This document shows positions 9,805 to 19,695 of a DNA stretch of 64,000 bases, piece after piece (the first letter of the stretch is position 1; each line of letters opens with the position of its first letter). The notes under the pieces are model-generated. The model worked only from the letters and a program-made list of their open reading frames with translations, was not told the origin of the DNA and did no database searches. This stretch comes from Actinobacteria bacterium HGW-Actinobacteria-4 (GTDB taxonomy: Bacteria; Actinomycetota; Actinomycetes; Actinomycetales; Demequinaceae), in assembly GCA_002841315.1 (NCBI GenBank), contig PHEW01000002.1:178887-242886 (forward strand), written 5' to 3'. Both the position numbers and the translations under genes were made by a program.

Positions 9805-11460
9805 ATGAGGACCCGCGGGCGCATCGCCGGGCTGCGTCACCACGTCGCGTGGTGGGCGCTCGCGGCGGTGCCCGTGGGCTTCTTGGCGCTGTTCTTTGTG
9901 TGGCCGTTGGGGACGATGCTGGGGCGCGGCTTGATCGCAGACGGCGGGATTGACGTCGCTGGGGTGTGGAACGTCCTCACAGCAACCCGCACCGGCACCG
10001 TGGTGCGCAGCACAGTCGAGCTCGCGGCCATGGGCACGGCGGGCGCACTCGCGCTGGGGCTGCCGAGCGCGTATGTGCTCTACCGGTTGCGGTGGCGCGG
10101 GCAGTCAGCGGTGCGCGCACTGGTCGCGGTTCCCTTTGTCTTGCCTACCGTGGTGGTAGCCGCTGCGTTCACCGCACTGCTGGGCAGGCAGGGTCTGCTG
10201 GGCGGCTTGGGACTCGACCAATCGGTTGCAGCAATCGTGTTGGCGCTCGTGTTCTACAACGTGACGGTCGTGGTGAGGATCGTGGGTGGCACGTGGGCCG
10301 GGCTCGATCCGTCCGCTGTAAGCGCCGCGCGCACGCTTGGCGCCTCGCCCCGCCGTGCCTTTGTCGCGGTGACACTGCCGATGCTTGCCCCCGCCATAGC
10401 ATCGGCCGCGGCTGTGGTCTTTCTCTTCTGCTCTACCGCCTTCGGAGTGGTCCTCGTCCTTGGAGGAACACGCATTCGCACCATCGAGACAGAGATGTAC
10501 CTTCAGGTCAATCAGTTCTTGAACCTGCGGGCGGCGGCGGTGCTTGCCTTGGTGCAGCTCGTGTTCGTGGGGCTGACGCTTGCTGCGGCGGCATGGGCCC
10601 GGCGGCGGCGCGAGAACACCCAGGGGAGCAAGCGCATTGACGGCACGCGAGCCGCGACCCGCCGTGACGCCCCCGTGGTGGCTGGCGTGCTGGGCGTGCT
10701 GGCGGTGCTGCTCGTCACACCCATGATCGCGCTGGCCGAGAGGTCCCTGCGCACCCACGATGGTCACGGCTTTGATCACTACGTGGCCCTACTGGAGCCG
10801 CCAACCCGGACGGTACTTGCGGTGCCCGTGTGGCAAGCCGGACTGAACTCGCTGACGACCGCGCTCGTCGCTGCGGCGTTGGCCTCGACTCTGGGCCTGA
10901 TGGTTGCGCACTTGGTGACTCACCGTAGCCGCCGCAGCGCCGCGTTGGACTCGTTCGTAATGCTGCCGCTGGGCGTGAGTGCAGTCATGGTGGGGCTTGG
11001 TCTGCTGCTGACCATGCACCAAGGCGCCCTCGGGGTGAACCTGCGTGGCAGTTGGTGGCTGATTCCCGTCGCACAATCGGTGGTCGCTCTGCCGCTGGTG
11101 GTTCGCACCCTGGTGCCGTCGGCGCGCGGCATCGATCCCGGCCTGCGCAGGGCCGCGGCCACGCTGGGGGCCGGGCCGCTACGGGTATGGCGGGAAGTGG
11201 ACTGGCCGCTGCTGCGGCGGCCGTTCGGCCTCGCCGTGGGATTCGCCTTCGCGATCTCTCTAGGGGAGTTCGGCGCAACCAGTTTCCTGGCCCGCCCCGA
11301 CCGCCCCACGTTGCCTACCGCGATCTTCAGGTTGCTAGGCCGCCCCGGCATCGACAACGTGGGGATGGCATTCGCGACGGCCGTGGTCCTGGCACTGGTC
11401 ACGGCCGCTGTCATGATGGCCTCGGAACGCATGCGCACCCAAGTAGGAGCTGATCTATGA
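9805..11460 (+). CDS. thiP: Thiamine ABC transporter permease (duplicated binding-protein-dependent permease domains)
   Basis: Multi-TM 551 aa with two permease EAA-like regions (DPSAVSAARTLGASPRRAFVAVTLPML; DPGLRRAAATLGAGPLRVWREVDWPLL). Confidence 0.88.
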   Translation: MRTRGRIAGLRHHVAWWALAAVPVGFLALFFVWPLGTMLGRGLIADGGIDVAGVWNVLTATRTGTVVRSTVELAAMGTAGALALGLPSAYVLYRLRWRGQSAVRALVAVPFVLPTVVVAAAFTALLGRQGLLGGLGLDQSVAAIVLALVFYNVTVVVRIVGGTWAGLDPSAVSAARTLGASPRRAFVAVTLPMLAPAIASAAAVVFLFCSTAFGVVLVLGGTRIRTIETEMYLQVNQFLNLRAAAVLALVQLVFVGLTLAAAAWARRRRENTQGSKRIDGTRAATRRDAPVVAGVLGVLAVLLVTPMIALAERSLRTHDGHGFDHYVALLEPPTRTVLAVPVWQAGLNSLTTALVAAALASTLGLMVAHLVTHRSRRSAALDSFVMLPLGVSAVMVGLGLLLTMHQGALGVNLRGSWWLIPVAQSVVALPLVVRTLVPSARGIDPGLRRAAATLGAGPLRVWREVDWPLLRRPFGLAVGFAFAISLGEFGATSFLARPDRPTLPTAIFRLLGRPGIDNVGMAFATAVVLALVTAAVMMASERMRTQVGADL

Positions 11461-12119
11461 GCGGGCTAGACGTCGTGGAGCTGAGTGTCACCTACCCGGG
11501 ATCACCGCCGGTGAAGGCTGTCGACCACGTATCGCTGAGCATCGACCGCGGCGAGATCGTCGCGCTGGTTGGCCCATCTGGGTGTGGCAAGTCGTCGCTG
11601 TTGGGCGCCATCGTGGGGACCATCGCGCCTGCCGCCGGCGCCGTCATGTGGGACGGCGTCGACGTCACCTCCACGCCGGTGCACCTACGCGGCTTCGGCA
11701 TGGTCTTCCAGGACGGCCAGTTGTTCCCCCATAGGTCGGTGGCAAGAAACATTGCGTTTGGACTCGAGATGGCGGGAATGGATAGGGCCCTGCGTGCACA
11801 GAGAGTGACCGAACTTCTCGAGCTCGTGGGCCTGTCTGACCTTGGCGCGCGCGCTGTGTCCGAGTTGTCAGGCGGAGAGAGACAGCGGGTTGCACTCGCG
11901 AGATCGCTTGCTCCACGCCCGCGCCTGCTCGCTCTCGATGAGCCGCTGTCTTCCCTCGATGCCGAACTGCGCGGCAGGCTTGCGACCGAGGTGCGAGACA
12001 TTCTGCGCGCCGCAGGAACCACCGCCATCGTCGTGACACACGACCACGACGAAGCGCGGGCGATGGCGACCCGGCTCATCGACATGGCGAATGGAAGAAT
12101 CGTGGCCAGCTCAGGTTAG
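11457..12119 (+). CDS. thiQ: Thiamine ABC transporter ATP-binding protein
   Basis: Walker A GPSGCGKSS, signature LSGGERQRVALARSLAPRP, Walker B LLALDEPLSSLD; ATGA overlap with thiP. Confidence 0.88.
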   Translation: MSGLDVVELSVTYPGSPPVKAVDHVSLSIDRGEIVALVGPSGCGKSSLLGAIVGTIAPAAGAVMWDGVDVTSTPVHLRGFGMVFQDGQLFPHRSVARNIAFGLEMAGMDRALRAQRVTELLELVGLSDLGARAVSELSGGERQRVALARSLAPRPRLLALDEPLSSLDAELRGRLATEVRDILRAAGTTAIVVTHDHDEARAMATRLIDMANGRIVASSG

Positions 12120-12155
12120 GGTGGAACGTCCGTTTCCCAGAGCCAAGAGGTTGCC

Positions 12156-12833
12156 ATGTTCCGCACCACGTCACTTCGCACCGTCGTCGTAGCGGTCGCT
12201 CTGTCCTTCGGTGCAGTGTGGATCGCGGGATGCTCCGCGGATCCAGACACGTCGCCAAGCGTGAGCCCTCCGCCTACCGTGAACGCGACGCCGGATCCCA
12301 GTCAGGACTTTGCGGACCAAGGCGGGACCATGCCGGACCCCACCGCGACGGGCGTCACCCGCACAGACTCGCTCGCTGGCCGGCTGTCAGCCGACATCCC
12401 CAATGCATGGGGTCTGTTCCCACCCGCAACTGCACAACAAGCCCTCGAGGACCCGTCGGTGACGGACGTCCTGGGACTGTGGGTCGCTGGTATCACTCCA
12501 GAGACCCAGCACAACATCGTGGTGATGGGGCAGGTGCAGGACGACCCCCCGCTCGGCGCCCAGGAGTACTTCGACCTGTACTTCGCGGAGTTTGATGAAC
12601 CCGCGATCGCGATGGCCTATGAGATCTTCACCTCCTCCACTGGCCGCGAGGTCCTGTTCGTTGATCTGACGTCCGAACCTGGGTCGGGATTCTCCGAGGA
12701 GAGCGTGTTCTTTGTGTTCACCGAGTACGAGGTGGTGGTGGGTCTGGTCAGCTCCCCCGACAGGATGGACCAAGGTGTGCGCGACGCGGTGCGCGTCGTC
12801 GCCGACACCTTGGCGATCGCCGATCTCAGCTAG
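12156..12833 (+). CDS. Hypothetical lipoprotein
   Basis: Signal peptide with lipobox IAGC, then about 200-aa domain; stop shared as CTAG with the convergent gene. Confidence 0.65.
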   Translation: MFRTTSLRTVVVAVALSFGAVWIAGCSADPDTSPSVSPPPTVNATPDPSQDFADQGGTMPDPTATGVTRTDSLAGRLSADIPNAWGLFPPATAQQALEDPSVTDVLGLWVAGITPETQHNIVVMGQVQDDPPLGAQEYFDLYFAEFDEPAIAMAYEIFTSSTGREVLFVDLTSEPGSGFSEESVFFVFTEYEVVVGLVSSPDRMDQGVRDAVRVVADTLAIADLS

Positions 12834-13273
12834 CAGTCGCAGTCGATGCGCCCGCCGCCCACCGGCACCGGGGCGGTGAGCGGGTCAGGTGCCCGCGTGA
12901 TGTCACCACCGACACCGTCGACAGGCAGACCTTCGCGTGCCCAGTACTCGAAGCCGCCCAGCATCTCTTTGACGGCATAGCCCATGGTGGCGAGCTCGAG
13001 GGCGCTGCGCGTCGCCCCGTTGCAAGCAGGGCCCCAGCAGTAGACCACAAACTCCGTGCCGAGTGGGTACTCGGCGGGAACGCGTGAAGCCAGGTCCGCG
13101 CGCGGGATGTGGGTAGCAGGGCGCGCGTGACCCTGCCTCCACGCCTCGGCCGAACGCGTGTCGATGAGGACGAACGACGCCTCTGCGCTCTCGAAGGCGG
13201 CGTGGACATCGGAGGGGTCGGTCTCGAAGGCGAGTTTGGTGGCAAAGTAGTGCGCGGCATCGGCTGCAGTCAT
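12830..13273 (-). CDS. Rhodanese-like domain protein
   Basis: FVLIDTRSAEAWRQGHARPATHIPRADLA and FVVYCWGPACNGATRSALELATMGY; CxxxxC(N)G active-site-type loop. Confidence 0.85.
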   Translation of the reverse strand: MTAADAAHYFATKLAFETDPSDVHAAFESAEASFVLIDTRSAEAWRQGHARPATHIPRADLASRVPAEYPLGTEFVVYCWGPACNGATRSALELATMGYAVKEMLGGFEYWAREGLPVDGVGGDITRAPDPLTAPVPVGGGRIDCDC

Positions 13274-13365
13274 GCATCCAGGCTAGGCAACGCTGCCGGT
13301 TTGCAGAAGTGGCATCCTGCGGCATTGTCCTTGTTTCGCAACGAATCCCACGGAACAATGGGGCC

Positions 13366-13821
13366 ATGGCCACAGAAATCACCCTCGATGGCACCGACCG
13401 CGCCATCCTTGCCGCGCTGCAACTCGACGGGCGTTTGTCCATGACGGACCTCGCGCGGAAGGTCGCGATGTCGCCCAGCGCGACGACCGAACGCGTCCGG
13501 CGTCTCGAGGAGGCCGGCGTGATCGGGGGCTACGCCGCGCGGGTGGTTCCCGCAAGGGTTGGCCACGCGATCATGGCCTTCATCCGTTTGCGGTACCCGA
13601 GCACCAAGTATCAGCCCTTCTATGACCTCATTGAGGCAGTTCCCGAGATCCTCGAGGTGCACCACGTCACCGGCGAAGACTGTTTCATCATCAAGACCGT
13701 GGCGCCGTCAATGGGGGCGCTCGAAGAGGTGGCGGGGCGCATCGGCCAGTTGGGCGCGATCACCACGAACATCGTCTATTCGAGCCCGTTGCCCGAACGT
13801 GCGGTCACACCCGCGCCCTAG
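13366..13821 (+). CDS. Lrp/AsnC family transcriptional regulator
   Basis: LDGTDRAILAALQLDGRLSMTDLARKVAMSPSATTERVRRLEEAGVIGGY winged HTH plus RAM-like domain. Confidence 0.92.
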   Translation: MATEITLDGTDRAILAALQLDGRLSMTDLARKVAMSPSATTERVRRLEEAGVIGGYAARVVPARVGHAIMAFIRLRYPSTKYQPFYDLIEAVPEILEVHHVTGEDCFIIKTVAPSMGALEEVAGRIGQLGAITTNIVYSSPLPERAVTPAP

Positions 13822-13846
13822 GCGGTCCGTGGCCCCTCGCACACCA

Positions 13847-14593
13847 CTAGCCCTCGAACTCGCGCAGGTACCTATAGATCTCGGCGTGATTGCGCGCGGA
13901 TGCCATGTCGGCAGCAGTGAGTCCGTCGGGGCCGGACCAGGTTGGATCGGCTCCCCACATCAGCAAGAGGTCCACGGCGTCGAGGTGCCCGCCGAATGCC
14001 GCTGCGCCCAGTGGTTGGAGCGTGTAGCGACCGCTCGTCAGCACCACGTCAGTGCGTGCTCCTGACTGGAGAAGAACGTCCATCACCTCGATGTTGCCTT
14101 GCGTAGCGGCGGTGAATAGCGGACCGCCATAGCTGAGTTCGTTGCCTTCCGCGTCGGTGAACGAGACGCCGTTGGGGTCAGCGCCAGTGTTGAGGATGGC
14201 CTGCGCGACCGAACCGCCAGCAAACTGTGCCGCGAGCCCCAGCATGGCGAAGCCGAACTCCTCGAACTCGACCTCCGCGCCGCCAGCGATCAGCAGTTCC
14301 ACCATCGCCACATCGTTGCGGGTGATCGCGAGGCTCAGCGGGTTGTTGCTGGTGGCCTCGTCCAGCAGGTTGGGATCGGCGCCCGCCTCAAGAGCTGTAG
14401 CAGCAAGGTCAAGGTCTGACGTCAGCACCGCGTCCGCGAGTTGCTCTTGCGGGGTGCGCTCATCGAGGGCGACCGTTCCTGACGATGCCGTGGGAGCAAC
14501 CGATGGGGTAGGCACCGGGCTATCGGGCACACACGCGGCGAGCGCCAAAGCGCCCGCGACGATGAACGCTATTCGCGCAACGTTGGATGTCAT
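13847..14593 (-). CDS. Ankyrin-repeat lipoprotein
   Basis: Lipobox LALAAC; repeats such as NPLSLAITRNDVAMVELLIAGGAEV, GGPLFTAATQGNIEVMDVLLQSGA, LGAAAFGGHLDAVDLLLMWGADP. Confidence 0.85.
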   Translation of the reverse strand: MTSNVARIAFIVAGALALAACVPDSPVPTPSVAPTASSGTVALDERTPQEQLADAVLTSDLDLAATALEAGADPNLLDEATSNNPLSLAITRNDVAMVELLIAGGAEVEFEEFGFAMLGLAAQFAGGSVAQAILNTGADPNGVSFTDAEGNELSYGGPLFTAATQGNIEVMDVLLQSGARTDVVLTSGRYTLQPLGAAAFGGHLDAVDLLLMWGADPTWSGPDGLTAADMASARNHAEIYRYLREFEG

Positions 14594-14671
14594 GGTCACA
14601 CCATAACTGGATGCCCTAGCCACATGCACCCAACCTCCGCTACAGTGCTTTCACCTCAACTGGGAGACACC

Positions 14672-15556
14672 ATGACTACTCCAACGCCGGCACCTGGCTG
14701 GTATGCCGACCCTAACGGCCAAGCAGGATTGCGCTATTGGGACGGCACCGCGTGGACCAACCAAACCAATGCTTCGCCCGCCTCACCGGGTTCAACCGAC
14801 TCGTGGGCTCGTCCCGCTCCAGCGGTCTCGGCGTACTCCAGCGGTGACCCCTTTGCGGGCTCTGGTACCTCGAGCACGCGGGGCGGCATGCCCCCGTGGG
14901 CGTGGGCTGCCATTGCGCTCGTCGTGGTCGGAGTGGGTGTGGTGGTGGCACTCGGGGTTGGTGCGGCAACACAGGGGCTCAGCGCCGCAGATCGCGGTCA
15001 AGACGCGGCGCCTGTTGCGACGGGTGCTCCTGGACCGGCAGATCCCTCTGATGACGATGCCACGGGAACAGAGACGTGGATCACGCCGCAACGCCTTGCG
15101 AGCTTCGAGGTTGACAGGTCATGGCGTGAGGACATGGACACCGTGCTCGATCACACTCCCACGCTCAGGCGTGATCTTGCTGGCTCGTGGAACCTCGACG
15201 GGCTCTCGTTCATCAGGACGCGGCACTTCATGTATGTGTGGGAATACGCGAACGTGCCCGACGAGGGCCTGAGCGTCGAGGAAGCAGGCGAGGAGTACTA
15301 CTCAAACTTGCACTTCTTCGATGACATTGAGGTGCTCAGCCGAGCAACGGAAACCTTCACCACGTCGAACGGTTACGAGGTTTGGGTCGAAATCCTTCAG
15401 TTCATCGACGCCGATGGTGTCACTCTGGATACCTACATCGCGGTGACCACGGACGGCAACGACTGGCTTGTCTTCGACATCACGTCGACTACCGCTGGAG
15501 ACCGTCAGGACGAGATCGACTTCATGATCGATACTCTGGTGTTCCTGGAAGATTGA
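14672..15556 (+). CDS. DUF2510 domain-containing membrane protein
   Basis: N-terminal PAPGWYADPNGQAGLRYWDGTAWTNQT; central TM; C-terminal secreted domain. Confidence 0.85.
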   Translation: MTTPTPAPGWYADPNGQAGLRYWDGTAWTNQTNASPASPGSTDSWARPAPAVSAYSSGDPFAGSGTSSTRGGMPPWAWAAIALVVVGVGVVVALGVGAATQGLSAADRGQDAAPVATGAPGPADPSDDDATGTETWITPQRLASFEVDRSWREDMDTVLDHTPTLRRDLAGSWNLDGLSFIRTRHFMYVWEYANVPDEGLSVEEAGEEYYSNLHFFDDIEVLSRATETFTTSNGYEVWVEILQFIDADGVTLDTYIAVTTDGNDWLVFDITSTTAGDRQDEIDFMIDTLVFLED

Positions 15557-15572
15557 GCGTCCCCCACTCAAC
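15552..15572. promoter_or_regulatory. Imperfect HAIR-like site ATTGAGC-N7-ACTCAAC
   Basis: Matches HAIR architecture CTTGAGT-N7-ACTCAAG imperfectly; overlaps the stop codon of the upstream gene. Confidence 0.5.
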
Positions 15573-15587
15573 TCTGACGCTTGCGGC

Positions 15588-15615
15588 TTGACAACCGACG
15601 CTCAAGGTGGATACT
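15588..15615 (+). promoter_or_regulatory. Putative dnaK promoter (TTGACA -16- GATACT)
   Basis: Consensus -35 TTGACA with GATACT at about 16 bp spacing, the -10 abutting the perfect HAIR. Confidence 0.6.
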
Positions 15616-15634
15616 TGAGCGTAGGAGGCTCAAG
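15614..15634. promoter_or_regulatory. HAIR element (HspR operator) CTTGAGC-GTAGGAG-GCTCAAG
   Basis: Perfect 7-7-7 inverted repeat matching HspR HAIR consensus, upstream of dnaK; hspR is the last gene of the operon. Confidence 0.92.
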
Positions 15635-15685
15635 TCTGAGAGCCGCAATCGGAGCGTGGCACGTGCCGCGCCAGGAGGAATCACC

Positions 15686-17545
15686 ATGGCACGAGCAGTA
15701 GGCATTGACCTGGGCACCACCAACTCAGTGGTGTCGGTACTTGAAGGCGGCGAGCCTTCCGTGATCGCGAACGCCGAAGGCGCCCGCACCACCCCTTCGG
15801 TGGTTGCCTTCTCGAAGACCGGCGAGGTTCTGGTTGGCGAGATTGCCAAGCGCCAGGCCGTTACCAACGTTGACCGCACCATCGCGTCCGTGAAGCGCCA
15901 CATGGGCACCGACTGGTCCCATGAGATCGATGACAAGAAGTACAACGCGCAAGAGATCTCCGCACGCATCCTGGGCAAGCTCAAGCGCGACGCCGAGGAG
16001 TACCTGGGTGAGAAGGTGACCGACGCCGTCATCACGGTGCCCGCATACTTCAACGACGCCGAGCGTCAGGCCACCAAGGACGCGGGTGAGATCGCCGGCC
16101 TCAACGTGCTCCGCATTGTCAACGAGCCCACCGCAGCGGCCCTCGCCTATGGGCTGGATCGCGGCAAGGAGGATGAACTGATCTTGGTATTCGACCTGGG
16201 CGGAGGCACGTTCGATGTCTCCTTGCTCGAGGTCGGCAAGGACGAAGACGACTTCTCCACCATTCAGGTGCGCGCCACCGCAGGAGACAACCGCCTGGGC
16301 GGCGACGACTGGGACCAGCGCATCGTCGACCACCTCATTAAGGAGGTCAAGAACGCCGAGGGCGTCGACCTCGCCAAAGACAAGTCGGCTGTTCAACGTC
16401 TCCGCGAGGCCGCCGAACAGGCCAAGAAGGAACTGTCCAGCGCCACCAGCACGAACATCTCGCTCCAGTACCTCTCCATTGGCGAGAACGGCCCGGTTCA
16501 CCTTGACAGCAAGCTCACCCGCGCGCAGTTCCAGGAAATGACCAAGGACTTGCTGGACCGCACCAAGGCACCCTTCAAGCAGGTCATCAAGGACGCGGGC
16601 GTTGAACTCAGCGAGATTGACCACGTGGTGCTCGTGGGTGGTTCCACCCGCATGCCCGCTGTCGCCGATCTCGTCAAGGAGCTCACGGGTGGCAAGGAAG
16701 CAAACAAGGGCGTCAACCCGGACGAGGTGGTCGCCGTGGGCGCGGCCCTCCAGGCGGGCGTCATCAAGGGTGAGCGCAAGGACGTGCTACTCATCGACGT
16801 CACTCCGCTCAGCCTCGGTATCGAAACCAAGGGTGGCGTGATGACTAAGCTCATCGAGCGCAACACCGCCATTCCGACAAAGTCCTCTGAGGTGTTCTCG
16901 ACAGCCGAAGACAACCAGCCTTCCGTGCTGGTGCAGGTGTATCAAGGCGAACGCGACTTCGCGCGTGACAACAAGATGCTCGGCACGTTCGAGCTGGGCG
17001 GCATCGCGCCGGCCCCGCGCGGCGTCCCTCAGATCGAGGTCACGTTCGACATCGACGCCAACGGCATTGTGCACGTTCACGCGAAGGACCGCGGCACTGG
17101 CAAGGAGCAGTCGATCACCGTTACGGGTGGTTCGGCACTATCCAAGGAAGACATCGAACGGATGGTGAAGGACGCCGAAGAGCACGCTGAAGAAGACAAG
17201 AAGCGGCGCGAAGAGGCAGAGACCCGCAACAACGCCGAGACGTTCGCGTACTCCACGGAGAAGATCCTGAGCGAGAACGAAGACAAGGTCCCGGCCGAGG
17301 TTGCCGACGACGTCAAGGAAGCCATCGCCGCGGTGAAGGCCGCCCTCGAAGGCGATGACGCCGCCGCCGTCAAGACCGCGCACGAGGCGCTGGTCGAGAA
17401 GGCACAGAAGATTGGCGAAGCCGTCTACGCCGCATCACAAGCCGAAGAGGCAGCCGGTTCGAACGCGTCCGGCACCGACGAGGCCACCGATGACGATGTG
17501 GTTGACGCCGAGATCGTTGACGAAGAGGAAACCGACAAGAAGTAG
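15686..17545 (+). CDS. dnaK: Molecular chaperone DnaK (Hsp70)
   Basis: [42 protein letters not shown]. Confidence 0.98.
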   Translation: MARAVGIDLGTTNSVVSVLEGGEPSVIANAEGARTTPSVVAFSKTGEVLVGEIAKRQAVTNVDRTIASVKRHMGTDWSHEIDDKKYNAQEISARILGKLKRDAEEYLGEKVTDAVITVPAYFNDAERQATKDAGEIAGLNVLRIVNEPTAAALAYGLDRGKEDELILVFDLGGGTFDVSLLEVGKDEDDFSTIQVRATAGDNRLGGDDWDQRIVDHLIKEVKNAEGVDLAKDKSAVQRLREAAEQAKKELSSATSTNISLQYLSIGENGPVHLDSKLTRAQFQEMTKDLLDRTKAPFKQVIKDAGVELSEIDHVVLVGGSTRMPAVADLVKELTGGKEANKGVNPDEVVAVGAALQAGVIKGERKDVLLIDVTPLSLGIETKGGVMTKLIERNTAIPTKSSEVFSTAEDNQPSVLVQVYQGERDFARDNKMLGTFELGGIAPAPRGVPQIEVTFDIDANGIVHVHAKDRGTGKEQSITVTGGSALSKEDIERMVKDAEEHAEEDKKRREEAETRNNAETFAYSTEKILSENEDKVPAEVADDVKEAIAAVKAALEGDDAAAVKTAHEALVEKAQKIGEAVYAASQAEEAAGSNASGTDEATDDDVVDAEIVDEEETDKK

Positions 17546-17551
17546 CCCGCT

Positions 17552-17585
17552 CGTGGGCGGTCCCGGCACGTCCGGGCCGCCCACG
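17552..17585 (+). other. Strong intercistronic hairpin between dnaK and grpE
   Basis: CGTGGGCGG-t-CCCGG-cacgt-CCGGG-CCGCCCACG: 14 paired bp with one T bulge and 5-nt loop; no following U-tract. Confidence 0.85.
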
Positions 17586-17610
17586 CACCGAACACGCTAC
17601 GGAGGCGATC

Positions 17611-18222
17611 GTGACCAACCCGAACCAAGAACCCCAACACCAGCCCGACGATAGCGACAACGCCGCTACTCAGGCTGATGCGATGGAACAAGCTGACGCG
17701 ATTATCGCGGAGGCCATCGCGCGCGACGCCACGACCGGCGACGACGGTTCCATTGGCGACGCTGAGGCCGACGAGGCCGGTGCCGATGACGCTCTCACTC
17801 AAGCAGAACAGAAGGCGGCCGAACACCTCGAGGACTTGCAGCGACTCCAAGCCGAGTACGTGAACTACCGCAAGCGGGTGGACCGCGACCGCGCCGCCGC
17901 GGGGGACGTCGCGACTGCCCGACTGATCGAGTCCCTCATTCCCGTGCTCGACGACATCGCGGCGGCTCGCGAACACGGCGACCTCACCGAGGGTCCCTTC
18001 GCGGCCATCGCAGACAAGCTCGAAGAGGCGCTACGCCGCTCAGGATGGGAGCGCTACGGCGAGGTGGGCGAAGCGTTCGACCCGTCCAAGCACGACGCCC
18101 TCATGTCACAACCGAGTCCCGACGTCACCGAACCCACCGTAGCGACGGTAGCTCAACCCGGCCATAGCATCGGCGACAAAGTGATTCGCGCGGCGCGTGT
18201 TGTAGTGTCGCAACCGGAGTAG
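17611..18222 (+). CDS. grpE: Nucleotide exchange factor GrpE (GTG start)
   Basis: EHLEDLQRLQAEYVNYRKRVDRDR...LIESLIPVLDDIAAAREHGDL; position in dnaK operon. Confidence 0.95.
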   Translation: MTNPNQEPQHQPDDSDNAATQADAMEQADAIIAEAIARDATTGDDGSIGDAEADEAGADDALTQAEQKAAEHLEDLQRLQAEYVNYRKRVDRDRAAAGDVATARLIESLIPVLDDIAAAREHGDLTEGPFAAIADKLEEALRRSGWERYGEVGEAFDPSKHDALMSQPSPDVTEPTVATVAQPGHSIGDKVIRAARVVVSQPE

Positions 18223-18224
18223 CG

Positions 18225-19160
18225 ATGACGAGCCAGGACTGGTTTACCAAGGACTTCTACGCGGCGCTTGGTGTTCCCAAGAGCGCTGACGCGGCAGCGA
18301 TCAAGAAGGCCTACCGCAAGCTCGCCAAGGACTTGCACCCCGACCGTCACCCTGGCGACAAGGCCGCCGAGGCCCGCTTTAAAGAGGTAGGCGAGGCCTA
18401 CGGAGTGCTGTCAGACAAGGACCAGCGCCAGAAGTACGACGCGATCCGTACGATGGGCGGCGGCGGTCCCCGGTTCCAAGCCGGCAGCGGCGGTGGAGCT
18501 GGCTTCGAGGACGTTATGGGCGGCATGTTCGGCAACGGACCCGTGCGCGGCCAGGGCTTCGAGGACATGCTGGGTAACTTGTTCGGCGGCGGCTTCCGGC
18601 AGGGTCCCGCCAAGGGGTCCGATGTTGCGGCGGCTACCGAGGTTACGTTCCGGCAGGCTGCCGAAGGGGCCACGGTCTCACTATCGCTCGACGGGCGAAC
18701 GGTGACCACTCGACTTCCCGTTGGCGTCAAGAGCGGGCAACGGATCCGCATCGCCGGCAAGGGGCGTCCAGGCGTTGCAGGCGGACCTGCGGGCGACCTC
18801 TTGCTCACTGTGCACGTAGGAAAGCATCCGGTGTTCGCGACCGAAGGCCAGAACCTCCGCGTCAAGCTCCCGGTCAGCTTCGATGAGGCGGTGCTCGGGG
18901 CGTCCATCGACGTGCCCACGTTGGACGGCTCCAAAGTGCGGGTGAAGATCCCCGCTGGCACCTCATCCGGGCAAACGCTGCGCGTCAAGGGCCGGGGACT
19001 CACCGGCCGTTCGAGCACCGGCGACCTCCTTGTCACTGTCGACGTACAGGTCCCGACCAAGCTGTCCAAGGCAGCGCGCGAGGCACTGCAAGCCTTCGCT
19101 CTCGAGACGGCTGCCGACGATCCCCGCGCAACGTTCTACCAGGATGCGTCCCGGAACTAA
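18225..19160 (+). CDS. dnaJ: DnaJ-family chaperone (CbpA-like, no zinc-finger region)
   Basis: J domain DFYAALGVPKSADAAAIKKAYRKLAKDLHPDRHPGDKAAEARFKEVGEAYGVLSD with HPD; C-terminal DnaJ domain; CxxCxGxG repeats absent. Confidence 0.93.
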   Translation: MTSQDWFTKDFYAALGVPKSADAAAIKKAYRKLAKDLHPDRHPGDKAAEARFKEVGEAYGVLSDKDQRQKYDAIRTMGGGGPRFQAGSGGGAGFEDVMGGMFGNGPVRGQGFEDMLGNLFGGGFRQGPAKGSDVAAATEVTFRQAAEGATVSLSLDGRTVTTRLPVGVKSGQRIRIAGKGRPGVAGGPAGDLLLTVHVGKHPVFATEGQNLRVKLPVSFDEAVLGASIDVPTLDGSKVRVKIPAGTSSGQTLRVKGRGLTGRSSTGDLLVTVDVQVPTKLSKAAREALQAFALETAADDPRATFYQDASRN

Positions 19161-19201
19161 CAGGAACGACCTGCCATAATCGACTCTCAAGGAGGTGCAC
19201 C

Positions 19202-19618
19202 GTGGAGCGACCTGACGTAGACGAGCCGGTGTTCCCCATCTCTGCTGCGGCTGAGCTCGCCGACATGCACGCGCAGACCCTGCGCCAATATGACCGCCTA
19301 GGCCTGGTGGTCCCGCGCAGGCGCGCCGGGGGCGGCCGGCGCTACTCGTTGCGAGATGTCGCGACCCTGAGGCAGATTCAACGCATGAGCCAAGACGAGG
19401 GAATCAACCTCGAGGGCATCAAGCGCATTCTCGCGTTGCAGATGAAGGTGGACCGGCTGGAAGCTGACGTCGAGCGACTGCGCCACCGGGCAGACCCTGG
19501 TGCACGGGTCTTCACCTCGGGACCATCCGGCAAGGTGGTCATCGTGGAACGCGGGCAGCGTGTGAGCCGCGACGAGGGCCGGTCGCTGATCCTCTGGCGG
19601 GAGCGACGTCAGCCCTGA
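19202..19618 (+). CDS. hspR: MerR-family heat-shock repressor HspR (GTG start)
   Basis: VFPISAAAELADMHAQTLRQYDRLGLVVPRRRAGGGRRYSLRDVATLRQIQRMSQDEGINLEGIKRIL. Confidence 0.94.
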   Translation: MERPDVDEPVFPISAAAELADMHAQTLRQYDRLGLVVPRRRAGGGRRYSLRDVATLRQIQRMSQDEGINLEGIKRILALQMKVDRLEADVERLRHRADPGARVFTSGPSGKVVIVERGQRVSRDEGRSLILWRERRQP

Positions 19619-19695
19619 GGATCAGGGTTTCGCGGCAGGAGAAATCCGCCGCAGGAATGATTCCGAATGTCAGTGGCTGCACGTACGCTCTTCCC

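Noticed and set aside
15725-16624. 299-aa minus-strand ORF
   Set aside because: Antisense to dnaK, a well-known spurious ORF pattern.
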